Of a stretch of DNA of 5,909 nt, positions 1-4,910 are shown one piece after another. The translations under genes and the position numbers were made by a program. The notes under the pieces were generated by a model. The model saw only the letters and a program-made list of their open reading frames with translations, had not been told where the DNA came from and ran no database searches. Numbering within the stretch: the first letter of the stretch is position 1; each line of letters begins with the position of its first letter. Origin of the DNA: Thiotrichales bacterium (GTDB lineage Bacteria > Pseudomonadota > Gammaproteobacteria > J044); NCBI GenBank assembly GCA_024762895.1, contig JANTGN010000165.1, positions 1-5,909 of the forward strand, given 5' to 3'.

Positions 1-3
1 CCC

Positions 4-765
4 ATGAATTACAATCCTGAGCCTATGCAGCCATCCCAGCCACCGGCCTGGGTCAAGGACCGTCCGCAGCCTCCTGCCAGGCCCAACTGGGTAGCCGAGA
101 TGCCGAAACCCGGCGAGATGGGTCAGGCCCCTGAAATGCCCGAGCCTCCAGCCTGGGTTCAGGAGCGCCCCGAGCCTCCGGCAAGGCCGGACTGGGTCGG
201 TAAAATACCCGAGCCAGGTGAGATGGGCCAGCCCCCGGAAAGGCCCGAACCTCCAGCCTGGGTTCAGGAGCGTCCCGAGCCTCCGGCAAGGCCGGACTGG
301 GTCGGTAAAATACCTGAGCCGGGCGAGATGGGTCAGGCCCCGGAAATGCCCGAACCTCCAGCCTGGGTTCAGGAGCGTCCACAACCTCCAGCCAGGCCCG
401 ACTGGGTGGCAAAGATGCCATCACGGGCAGAACGGCCCTGCCCAGGTTATCGCGCAGACGCACCGGAAAGGCCATGCAGGAGATTTGCACCCGAGATGAT
501 GGAGCGCCCACGTGAGATGCCACAGCCTCCGGCCTGGGCACAGGATCGCCCCCATTGGCCTGAAATGCGTACGCCAGAGCGGCCTGACTTTTCGCCTCCA
601 CGCAGACCCTCTGTCTGGGATCAGGGCGCTTACTCTGACAGGGGATTTCCTCCTCCAGGTTATGAGCGGGAATTAATGCCTCCTCGTCCGCCTGCGGTAC
701 GTTATCGAGATGAGCGGCCTCGCGAGCCCTATGCACCTGGCTACTATCCGTATCCGAGAAGGTAA
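4..765 (+). CDS. Pro/Trp-rich 35-residue-repeat protein, possibly 5' partial
   Basis: I do not recognise this protein. It is 253 residues from the first visible ATG and is dominated by Pro, Glu, Arg and Trp. Residues 11-141 consist of about four tandem 35-residue units, each with a PPAWVQERP-like and a PPARPDWV-like block. Trp recurs at 16/51/86/121 and at 29/64/99/134. A degenerate fifth PPAW block lies at 173-182. The C-terminal third (about 190-253) loses the period and becomes Pro/Tyr/Arg-rich, ending PYAPGYYPYPRR, which resembles the composition of the next gene's product. No signal peptide or membrane segment is visible. However, only three bases lie upstream of the ATG, no ribosome site can be seen and the frame is open to the window edge, so the true start may be further upstream and could carry an export signal. 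The next gene begins 27 bp after the stop, so co-transcription is likely. A structural or scaffolding role, perhaps at a granule surface, is inferred from composition and neighbours only. Confidence 0.7.
   Translation: MNYNPEPMQPSQPPAWVKDRPQPPARPNWVAEMPKPGEMGQAPEMPEPPAWVQERPEPPARPDWVGKIPEPGEMGQPPERPEPPAWVQERPEPPARPDWVGKIPEPGEMGQAPEMPEPPAWVQERPQPPARPDWVAKMPSRAERPCPGYRADAPERPCRRFAPEMMERPREMPQPPAWAQDRPHWPEMRTPERPDFSPPRRPSVWDQGAYSDRGFPPPGYERELMPPRPPAVRYRDERPREPYAPGYYPYPRR
34..426 (+). repeat. 105-bp tandem coding repeat, about 3.7 copies
   Basis: In-frame units lie at 34-138, 139-243, 244-348 and 349-426 (the last is partial). Each full unit is 105 bp and encodes 35 residues. Units 2 and 3 differ at about 8 of 105 positions by hand alignment. 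Unit 1 is more diverged and unit 4 decays after its second Trp block. The period is divisible by three, so copy-number change would keep the reading frame. The same property explains the long open frames seen on the opposite strand and in another frame here. Confidence 0.92.
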
Positions 766-792
766 TTCATAGATGTTGCTAATCGAGGTGTC

Positions 793-1359
793 ATGATGGA
801 GTTGCGCAATTCAATAACAGTATTGGCATTGCCCCTGTGCCTGGCTTCGAGTGTGGCCCTTGCTGAGTTTCCGCCATTGCCAGAAGAGATAGAGCAGCCA
901 GAACAGACGACGCAATATCCTGAGGTGCCGAACCGATGGCAGGGCAATTATCCTGAACTGGAAAACGCACTGCCTCAGAACCCCTGGGGTGGGGCCGGCC
1001 CAATAATACGCGAGCCTTCTAGTAATCAATTTATATCGCCCAAGCACCAGTTCCCTGAGCCCGATTACTCACCCTACGAAGAGGGCCGTAAAAGAATGCG
1101 CGCACAACAGCGTGGGGCTGTTGCTCCTGATCGTGGGTTGCCCCCTCAAACAGGTAGGGCCTACCCTGGCTATGGGACCTATTATCCACCAGGTGGCTAT
1201 AACCCTTATGGTGGTTATGGCGCTTATCCCGGCACTTATCCAGGTGGATGGCCGGGGGGTTACGGTGGTCCATGGTCTGGAGGTGGTTGGCCATTTGATG
1301 GCGGTAGCCCATGGAATTCTCGGGGAGGTAGCTTCCCGATGTCACCCTTTAACTGGTAG
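793..1359 (+). CDS. Secreted Pro-rich protein with Gly/Tyr/Pro-rich tail; candidate granule coat protein
   Basis: The function is unknown. The product has 188 residues. The N terminus is a convincing Sec signal peptide: one Arg, a hydrophobic core (about residues 8-21) and an A-L-A cleavage site before E25. The Cys at 16 is not a lipobox because Leu precedes it. The mature part has an acidic Pro/Gln-rich segment (25-120). A strongly Gly/Tyr/Pro/Trp-rich tail (121-188) follows, with GGY, PYGG and GGW steps, and the protein ends in PFNW. The tail resembles the Gly/Tyr-rich Sgp-like protein encoded next, which suggests the two act at the same periplasmic structure; this is inference. GAGGTG at 785-790 is the ribosome site. 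It is 2 bases from the ATG at 793 and 5 from the ATG at 796, so the second ATG may be the real start (187 residues). An outer-membrane or extracellular structural protein is the main alternative. Confidence 0.75.
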   Translation: MMELRNSITVLALPLCLASSVALAEFPPLPEEIEQPEQTTQYPEVPNRWQGNYPELENALPQNPWGGAGPIIREPSSNQFISPKHQFPEPDYSPYEEGRKRMRAQQRGAVAPDRGLPPQTGRAYPGYGTYYPPGGYNPYGGYGAYPGTYPGGWPGGYGGPWSGGGWPFDGGSPWNSRGGSFPMSPFNW

Positions 1360-1378
1360 TCAATAAAAATCAGACTAC
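1356..1378 (+). promoter_or_regulatory. Weak stem-loop overlapping the stop codon of the 793-1359 gene
   Basis: GTAGTC (1356-1361) can pair with GACTAC (1373-1378) around an 11-base A-rich loop, and two outer G-T wobbles may extend the stem. It includes the TAG stop. No T-run follows, so it is not a convincing intrinsic terminator. It could be a transcript-end or processing structure. Confidence 0.3.
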
Positions 1379-1398
1379 TGTTGTCCGAGAATGTTCTT

Positions 1399-1429
1399 CC
1401 CCCGCATTTTCGGCACTTTTACCCGGGGG
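1399..1429 (+). promoter_or_regulatory. All-GC stem-loop just upstream of the sgp-like gene
   Basis: CCCCCG (1399-1404) is complementary to CGGGGG (1424-1429), giving six G-C pairs around a 19-base loop. An overlapping tight palindrome, TACCC-GG-GGGTA, lies at 1420-1431. The structure ends six bases before the GGAG ribosome site (1436-1439) of the sgp-like gene. There is no downstream T-run. It could protect or process a transcript, or influence translation of a highly expressed coat gene. This is inferred from pairing alone. Confidence 0.4.
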
Positions 1430-1445
1430 TAATGTGGAGTGAACT

Positions 1446-1889
1446 ATGAAAATGCTGACCAAAGTGGCAACAACCGCCGCTATCCTGGGTGCATCTGCGC
1501 TGACCATGCAATCTGCAAATGCATGGTGGGGTCCCTTTGATAATGATGGTTGGGGCGGTAATAGTAACCGCTATGACAACCGTGGTTATGGCCGTGGTGA
1601 TGGTTGGGGTGATTACTACAACGACATGGATACCGATGCCGATTTCGACATGAGTTTCAGTGGTCGTGGTAAAGGTCGTGGCGCTGGCCGTGGCTACGGT
1701 TCTGGTCGTGGTTACAACGATTACTATGGCAGGGGTGACTACTACGGCAACCGTGGTTACTACGGTGGTCCTGGTTATGGCTACGGTCCTGGTCCTTACT
1801 ATGGTCCTGGTCCAGGTTATGGCTATGGTCCCTATGGTGCACCTCAGGCACCTGCAGCGCCCCAGGCACCTGCAGCACCAGCGCAATAA
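1446..1889 (+). CDS. Sulfur globule protein (Sgp)-like secreted Gly/Tyr-rich protein
   Basis: This is probably an envelope protein of periplasmic sulfur globules, the structures in which sulfur-oxidising gammaproteobacteria store elemental sulfur. The product has 147 residues. Residues 1-26 form a Sec signal peptide (Lys at 2 and 6, Ala-rich core, A-N-A before W27). The mature protein starts WWGP. It then has an Asp/Asn/Gly/Trp part (32-68), an Arg-Gly part (72-104, with RG and GRG steps), a Gly/Tyr/Pro part (105-131, GPGYGYGP type) and an Ala-Pro-Gln tail (132-147). Signal peptide, small size and Gly/Tyr richness match the known Sgp family; a distinct low-complexity secreted protein cannot be excluded without alignment. 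The ribosome site GGAGTGA ends a few bases before the ATG. The gene sits between an all-GC hairpin and a second hairpin at 1913-1930, which suggests separate expression from its neighbours. The Asp patch followed by an RG patch could support self-association. Confidence 0.68.
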   Translation: MKMLTKVATTAAILGASALTMQSANAWWGPFDNDGWGGNSNRYDNRGYGRGDGWGDYYNDMDTDADFDMSFSGRGKGRGAGRGYGSGRGYNDYYGRGDYYGNRGYYGGPGYGYGPGPYYGPGPGYGYGPYGAPQAPAAPQAPAAPAQ

Positions 1890-1912
1890 GCCATTACAAG
1901 GATAAAATATCA

Positions 1913-1930
1913 GGGCACAGGGACGTGCCC
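1913..1930 (+). promoter_or_regulatory. Intercistronic hairpin between sgp-like gene and parA-like gene
   Basis: GGGCAC (1913-1918) pairs perfectly with GTGCCC (1925-1930) around a six-base loop, 23 bp after the sgp-like stop. The following bases are A-rich and lack a T-run, so it is not a classical intrinsic terminator. A likely role is to stabilise the 3' end of the abundant coat-protein message, or to cause partial termination, so that the ParA gene is expressed at a lower level. Confidence 0.45.
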
Positions 1931-1971
1931 ATTCACAAAAATATTAGCTTGGAATTTAAGGTTTAGCATTA

Positions 1972-2619
1972 ATGATAACGGTGATCGGAAATCTTAAAGG
2001 TGGTACGGGTAAGAGTACCGTGGCCTTTAATCTCGCGGTTTGGCTGGCTACAAATGGACGCGATGTGTCGTTGTTTGATCTGGATCCTCAGGCAACGTTA
2101 AGCGATGTTGCACAGATCAGGGAGGAAGAGGAATACCTGCCCGCGATCAAGGTCACGAATGATATTAGTAAGCTAAAGCCCAGAAAGAATAAAGAGATTC
2201 TCGTTGATGTGGGGACTGCGGATTTTGAATCCATGAAACTCGCCTTATCCCTGGCGGATCGTGTCGTTGTGCCGGTGCCGCCCAGTCAGGCCGATATCTG
2301 GTCCACACAGCGTTTTATGAAAATCATCGACGAGGTCAATGAGGGCGGTAAAAAGCCCGAGATATTAGGATTTATTAATCGCGCAGACACCCATATACAC
2401 GTGCGCGAAACGGGAGAGGCGGAGGAGGCATTATTGCATCTGCCCGGTATCAAGCTTATCGATGTGCGTCTGTACCAGCGTACGGCGTACAGGCGTTCCT
2501 TCAGTGAAGGGCTGGGGGTATTTGAACTTGAACCGAAATCCAAGGCAGCCGCCGAACTAAACAAACTGGCCTCAATTCTGTTTTCGTCATTGTTTATCAT
2601 TGACGGTGACAACGACTAA
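1972..2619 (+). CDS. Orphan ParA/MinD-family ATPase
   Basis: This is a cytoplasmic P-loop ATPase of the ParA/MinD group. Such proteins bind the nucleoid or membrane as ATP dimers and position cargo such as plasmids, chromosomes, carboxysomes or chemoreceptor clusters. The deviant Walker A motif KGGTGKST occupies residues 9-16, with both signature lysines (9 and 14). Walker A' is FDLDPQAT (35-42) and Walker B is ILVD (76-79). The family-typical VPVPPSQAD segment is near 98-106. At 215 residues it matches small ParA proteins that lack an N-terminal helix-turn-helix. No ParB gene or parS-like repeat is in the window, so a plasmid partition role is not supported. The gene heads a tight operon with three membrane-anchored proteins, which suggests a protein or organelle cargo. 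The start is the first in-frame ATG before the P-loop; the ribosome site is weak (TTAAGG at 1956-1961, ten bases away). The tail is acidic (DGDND). Confidence 0.9.
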   Translation: MITVIGNLKGGTGKSTVAFNLAVWLATNGRDVSLFDLDPQATLSDVAQIREEEEYLPAIKVTNDISKLKPRKNKEILVDVGTADFESMKLALSLADRVVVPVPPSQADIWSTQRFMKIIDEVNEGGKKPEILGFINRADTHIHVRETGEAEEALLHLPGIKLIDVRLYQRTAYRRSFSEGLGVFELEPKSKAAAELNKLASILFSSLFIIDGDND

Positions 2620-2637
2620 GGAGTAGTAATGTTATGA
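2618..2637 (+). promoter_or_regulatory. Ribosome site with two competing ATGs, the first a two-codon ORF
   Basis: AAGGAG (2618-2623) overlaps the parA-like stop. It is 5 bases from an ATG at 2629 and 10 bases from the TPR-gene ATG at 2634. The nearer ATG encodes only Met-Leu before a TGA at 2635-2637 that overlaps the true start (ATGA). The better-spaced start is therefore a minimal ORF that could feed or dampen initiation at 2634. Confidence 0.45.
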
Positions 2638-3500
2638 AAATCTTCCGCTGGATTCTGAGCAATATTTTGCTGCTGGTGGTGGTGTGGACCCTGGTTTATG
2701 TGTATCTCAACTGGGATGAGGTGCAACATGATATGCCGGAATCGGTTACTAACATGGTGGCAAAATTCCAGCAACAGTATGGAAAACCGGCTGAGTCTAC
2801 GGCAGTCGAGTCTACGGCAGTCGAGTCTACGGCAGTCGAGTCTACGGCAGTAAAATCACCTGTCGTTGAACATGAGATGCAGGCAGAGCTCGGCCAGCCG
2901 GAAACCACCAGTACTGAACCGGAGGTGGTGAGAGCAGAAGAGACGGGTAGGGGCGAGGTCGTTGTGGAAGAGCCCACCCCGATCGAGACATCTGAGAGCA
3001 TCACCAGCATCGCAGTAGAGTCACCTGAAGTAACTGCATTGGCGGAACCCGAGACAACCGAGACTAATCCTGCTACGGAAGAGGGCGCTCCCCAGCTTGA
3101 CGAGATTGCTCCGGCCCCCTTGCCCAGGGGTATTGCAGCAGCGGGTTCGGTGCAAAAACATGAGCTTGATGAGATTGTAAAAAATGAGCTGATTCAGGCA
3201 CGCGAGGCCTTCTGGCATCGTGACCTGGCGAAGGCCGAAACGCTTTATACGGAGCTCACAGCTAAACAGGCAGATAATCCTGATATCTGGGGTGAACTGG
3301 GTAATGTTTACCTGGCCCAGAACAAGGTGAAAGAGGCAGCGGATGCCTATTACAAGGCAGCCGAGATCCTGATCGATGAGGGCCGTTTGCGCCAGGTTGG
3401 TCAGCTGATGGGTGTCATCCAGATGGCCGAGCCGGCAAAGGCTCAGGCGCTTGATCAAAAGATCCGGAAGCTTTACCAGCAGACCGGTACAATGAGGTAA
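2634..3500 (+). CDS. Membrane-anchored TPR protein with disordered linker
   Basis: This 288-residue protein has no specific assignment. Residues 7-25 form one transmembrane helix after a basic MKIFR start, which predicts N-in/C-out topology with the bulk in the periplasm. Residues 54-73 are four exact ESTAV repeats. A long acidic Pro/Thr/Glu-rich, probably disordered linker runs to about 165. Residues about 185-250 contain two helical pairs of TPR character (AREAFWHRDLAKAETLYTEL and a second unit around GELGNVYLAQNKVKEAADAY), a protein-binding fold. The TPR part is well placed to dock a periplasmic partner at the end of a flexible tether. The gene is 14 bp after the parA-like gene and 6 bp before the DUF302 gene, so all are likely co-transcribed. 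An adaptor between the ParA-type ATPase and a periplasmic cargo would fit, but it would need a cytoplasmic contact through the very short N terminus or another membrane partner. Confidence 0.85.
   Translation: MKIFRWILSNILLLVVVWTLVYVYLNWDEVQHDMPESVTNMVAKFQQQYGKPAESTAVESTAVESTAVESTAVKSPVVEHEMQAELGQPETTSTEPEVVRAEETGRGEVVVEEPTPIETSESITSIAVESPEVTALAEPETTETNPATEEGAPQLDEIAPAPLPRGIAAAGSVQKHELDEIVKNELIQAREAFWHRDLAKAETLYTELTAKQADNPDIWGELGNVYLAQNKVKEAADAYYKAAEILIDEGRLRQVGQLMGVIQMAEPAKAQALDQKIRKLYQQTGTMR
2793..2852 (+). repeat. 15-bp tandem repeat, four copies (ESTAV)
   Basis: GAGTCTACGGCAGTC occurs at 2793-2807, 2808-2822 and 2823-2837 with no differences. The fourth copy, 2838-2852, differs only in its last base (A for C). 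Identity at silent positions implies recent expansion or slippage. The period is five codons, so copy-number change alters linker length without breaking the frame. Confidence 0.97.
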
Positions 3501-3506
3501 CAGCCC

Positions 3507-4187
3507 ATGAATCTGATTCGTAATCTTCTGGCCATAGTTGGCCTGGTTGTCATAATCGCTATCGTGTTTGCCATCGTGCGCTATGAGCCAGTGGTCCATG
3601 ACCTGAAACCCCTGGCCATGGCTTACCAGGGGCTGAGTGTCGAACAGAAAGACAAGGTTCGATCCCTGATTGGTCAAATGAACGAGGTCGTTCAGTCCGG
3701 TACGTATGATGATGGCGCCCTCGATACCTATCTCAACATGGCCTCCACCCTGTTCGAGACGGGTAAGTCCGCCGATGCCACGGTCTGGAAGATCAAGGTG
3801 GATGAAGGACTCAGTGCGGAAGAGGTCGAGGAGACCATGAAGTTCGTGGCCAACGAGCACAATATTAAGAACGTGGGTGAGTTGCCACTGTACAAGGAAA
3901 TCGAGGCCATGTCGGGCCAGAAGTCTCGTTTCCTGAAGATCTATATGTTCTGTAATGCCATGACGGCCCTTGAAATGCTGGACTACAGCGATGCCTTCTC
4001 TGCCTACCTGCCCTGTCGAGTGGCGATGGTCGAAGACAAAGACGGCCAGTTGTGGCTCTTTAGCCTCAACATGGACATGATGATCCATGGGGGTGAAAAA
4101 CTACCACCTGCGCTGAAAGAAGAGGCAGAAGGTGTGAAAGAGATTATTCAGGATATTATGAACCGCGGTGCGACTGGTGAGTTTTAG
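3507..4187 (+). CDS. Membrane-anchored DUF302 domain protein
   Basis: The product has 226 residues. Residues 7-25 form a single transmembrane helix after MNLIRN, with predicted N-in/C-out topology. A helical linker (26-93) leads to a DUF302 domain covering about 95-226. The recognisable stretch is FLKIYMFCNA (about 142-151) through AYLPCRVAMVEDKDG (166-180), including the family's LPCR-V-ED pattern with Cys at 170. DUF302 has a known fold but no settled biochemical role. The conserved Cys, with a second at 150, could be a ligand or redox site, but that is not established. The ribosome site GAGG (3494-3497) lies inside the end of the TPR gene, nine bases before the ATG, so translation is probably coupled. 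The location between the TPR and coiled-coil membrane proteins suggests that the three form one membrane complex. Confidence 0.82.
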   Translation: MNLIRNLLAIVGLVVIIAIVFAIVRYEPVVHDLKPLAMAYQGLSVEQKDKVRSLIGQMNEVVQSGTYDDGALDTYLNMASTLFETGKSADATVWKIKVDEGLSAEEVEETMKFVANEHNIKNVGELPLYKEIEAMSGQKSRFLKIYMFCNAMTALEMLDYSDAFSAYLPCRVAMVEDKDGQLWLFSLNMDMMIHGGEKLPPALKEEAEGVKEIIQDIMNRGATGEF

Positions 4188-4196
4188 GCGATCGAG

Positions 4197-4649
4197 ATGA
4201 TGAAACATAGAGAAATGGAAGATATACCGGAATCCATACAGGCCGAGCTATATGAAGAAGAGGAGCATACCCGACGCCTGCAGCTGATTGTCTACCCTTC
4301 ACTGATCGCCTTTGCCGTACTGGCCAGCTATGGTTTTTATCTGATCTATAGCCTGACTCGCGATATTCATCTCATGACGGACAGCATCATCAAGATGACC
4401 GAGTCGGTAGATCGGAATATGACCGTCATGTCCGGTGATGTCGGCAAGATGAATTATTCCATGGTGCGGATGACCGAGGCCGTCACCAACATGCAACGGG
4501 ACCTGTGGAGTATGAACCAGAACATCTCCACACCACTGAGCGCCGTGAACAGGATGTTGCCGTTTAGCAATAATAGCAGCGGCCCATTCCCGGGGTCGCC
4601 TGGGCCTATGCCTTTTGCACCTCCGATGATGCGGGGCGGTCAGCAGTAA
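4197..4649 (+). CDS. Small membrane protein with Met-led heptad coiled coil and Pro/Met-rich tail
   Basis: The family is not recognised. In this 150-residue protein, residues 1-28 are a charged, acidic cytoplasmic segment ending HTRR. Residues 29-52 are a transmembrane helix; RR before it predicts N-in/C-out. Residues 60-112 show striking heptads that start with Met and carry I/V/M/L four residues later (for example MTESVDR and MTEAVTN). They are interrupted once by an eleven-residue step at 74-84. This 4-3 spacing indicates a coiled coil, probably an oligomer. Residues 122-150 are a Pro/Gly/Met/Phe-rich disordered tail that recalls the low-complexity coat proteins at the start of the window. 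Two ATGs in a row (4197 and 4200) are possible starts; AGG at 4186-4188, overlapping the previous stop, is 8 or 11 bases upstream. The 28-residue cytoplasmic segment is the longest among the three membrane proteins and is therefore the best candidate contact for the ParA-like ATPase. That is inference. Confidence 0.82.
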   Translation: MMKHREMEDIPESIQAELYEEEEHTRRLQLIVYPSLIAFAVLASYGFYLIYSLTRDIHLMTDSIIKMTESVDRNMTVMSGDVGKMNYSMVRMTEAVTNMQRDLWSMNQNISTPLSAVNRMLPFSNNSSGPFPGSPGPMPFAPPMMRGGQQ

Positions 4650-4666
4650 GTTGGCCTGAGTTTTAT

Positions 4667-4735
4667 CTGCTTTTAAGTGTGAAGATGTTGGTTTTAAGCA
4701 GGAGTAAGTAGCTTCGGGTAGAACTAGCTCCTGCT
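4667..4735 (+). promoter_or_regulatory. Mutually exclusive pairing element (three complementary arms)
   Basis: Arm 2 (AAGCAGGAG, 4696-4704) can pair with arm 3 (CTCCTGCT, 4728-4735) through eight base pairs beginning at 4697. Alternatively it can pair with arm 1 (CTGCTT, 4667-4672) through six base pairs beginning at 4696. The two structures exclude each other, as in attenuators and switches. The 2:3 stem is clearly stronger. No terminator tail or ligand core is recognised. Confidence 0.35.
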
Positions 4736-4777
4736 GAGGAAACCGATAGGTATATTGATTTAGGACAAAACAGGCGG

Positions 4778-4806
4778 TTGAGAAATCACCGAAAATTAAA
4801 AATTAT
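4778..4806 (+). promoter_or_regulatory. Possible sigma-70 promoter for the GTPase gene
   Basis: TTGAGA (4778-4783) matches the -35 consensus at five of six bases. AATTAT (4801-4806) matches the -10 at four of six, with a 17-base spacer in an A/T-rich tract. Transcription would start near 4813, giving a leader of about 100 bases that contains the 4859-4891 hairpin. The match is modest. Confidence 0.25.
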
Positions 4807-4858
4807 AGGCTGACCGCGGCTAAAGACGTGGAGGGTCCGGTTGGCGTACCTTGAGACA

Positions 4859-4891
4859 GGGGAGATGCGAGTCAACTCGTCAATCGCCCCT
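4859..4891 (+). promoter_or_regulatory. Hairpin in the probable leader of the GTPase gene
   Basis: AGGGG and CCCCT form the outer stem. GAT pairs with ATC in the middle, and CGAG pairs with CTCG around a TCAA tetraloop. Small internal mismatches separate the three stems. It ends about six bases before the AAAGG ribosome site of the GTPase gene, close enough to affect initiation. There is no T-run after it. Confidence 0.45.
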
Positions 4892-4910
4892 ATACTAAAA
4901 AGGCAAAGCC

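Larger units (their letters stand above)
4650..4910 (+). other. 261-bp intergenic region rich in inverted repeats
   Basis: No credible gene is visible here. The region contains TTTTAAG twice, 21 bp apart (4671 and 4692). A three-strand pairing set lies at 4667-4735. A small hairpin with a GAAA tetraloop lies at 4775-4791: CGG and TGA pair with TCA and CCG, with one T bulged. A longer hairpin occupies 4859-4891. None of these is followed by a T-run, so I do not call an intrinsic terminator. The GTPase ribosome site (AAAGG ending at 4903) closes the region. It may be a structured 5' leader, a small RNA or simply a 3' end plus a promoter region. Confidence 0.6.

Noticed and set aside
53..736. 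227-codon minus-strand frame opposite the Pro/Trp repeat gene
   Set aside because: The 105-bp period is divisible by three, so a stop-free unit stays open in several frames. There is no independent start signal, and the amino-acid pattern simply follows the repeat.
826..843. Lipoprotein signal around Cys16 of the 793-1359 product
   Set aside because: The residue before Cys is Leu, which does not fit a lipobox. An A-L-A signal peptidase I site eight residues later explains the N terminus better.
1419..1886. 155-codon Thr/Val-rich minus-strand frame
   Set aside because: It is the reverse complement of Gly/Tyr/Arg-rich codons of the Sgp-like gene. The Sgp-like frame has a signal peptide and a ribosome site; the minus frame has neither.
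1932..1960. Possible promoter TTCACA-17-TTTAAG before the parA-like gene
   Set aside because: The -10 would overlap the presumed ribosome site (TTAAGG, 1956-1961), leaving almost no leader before the ATG at 1972. The match in an A/T-rich stretch may be chance.
1972..2619. Plasmid partition gene
   Set aside because: There is no ParB, iteron, replication gene or parS-like array in the window, and the downstream genes are membrane proteins tightly coupled to it.
3021..4088. 355-codon open frame on the minus strand
   Set aside because: It spans the ends of two well-supported + strand genes, and its product is a His/Leu/Gln-rich mix without a domain or a ribosome site. It is a shadow of the codon bias of the TPR and DUF302 genes.
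4891..4896. TATACT as a -10 box for the GTPase gene
   Set aside because: No -35-like sequence lies 16-18 bases upstream, and transcription would start within the ribosome site.
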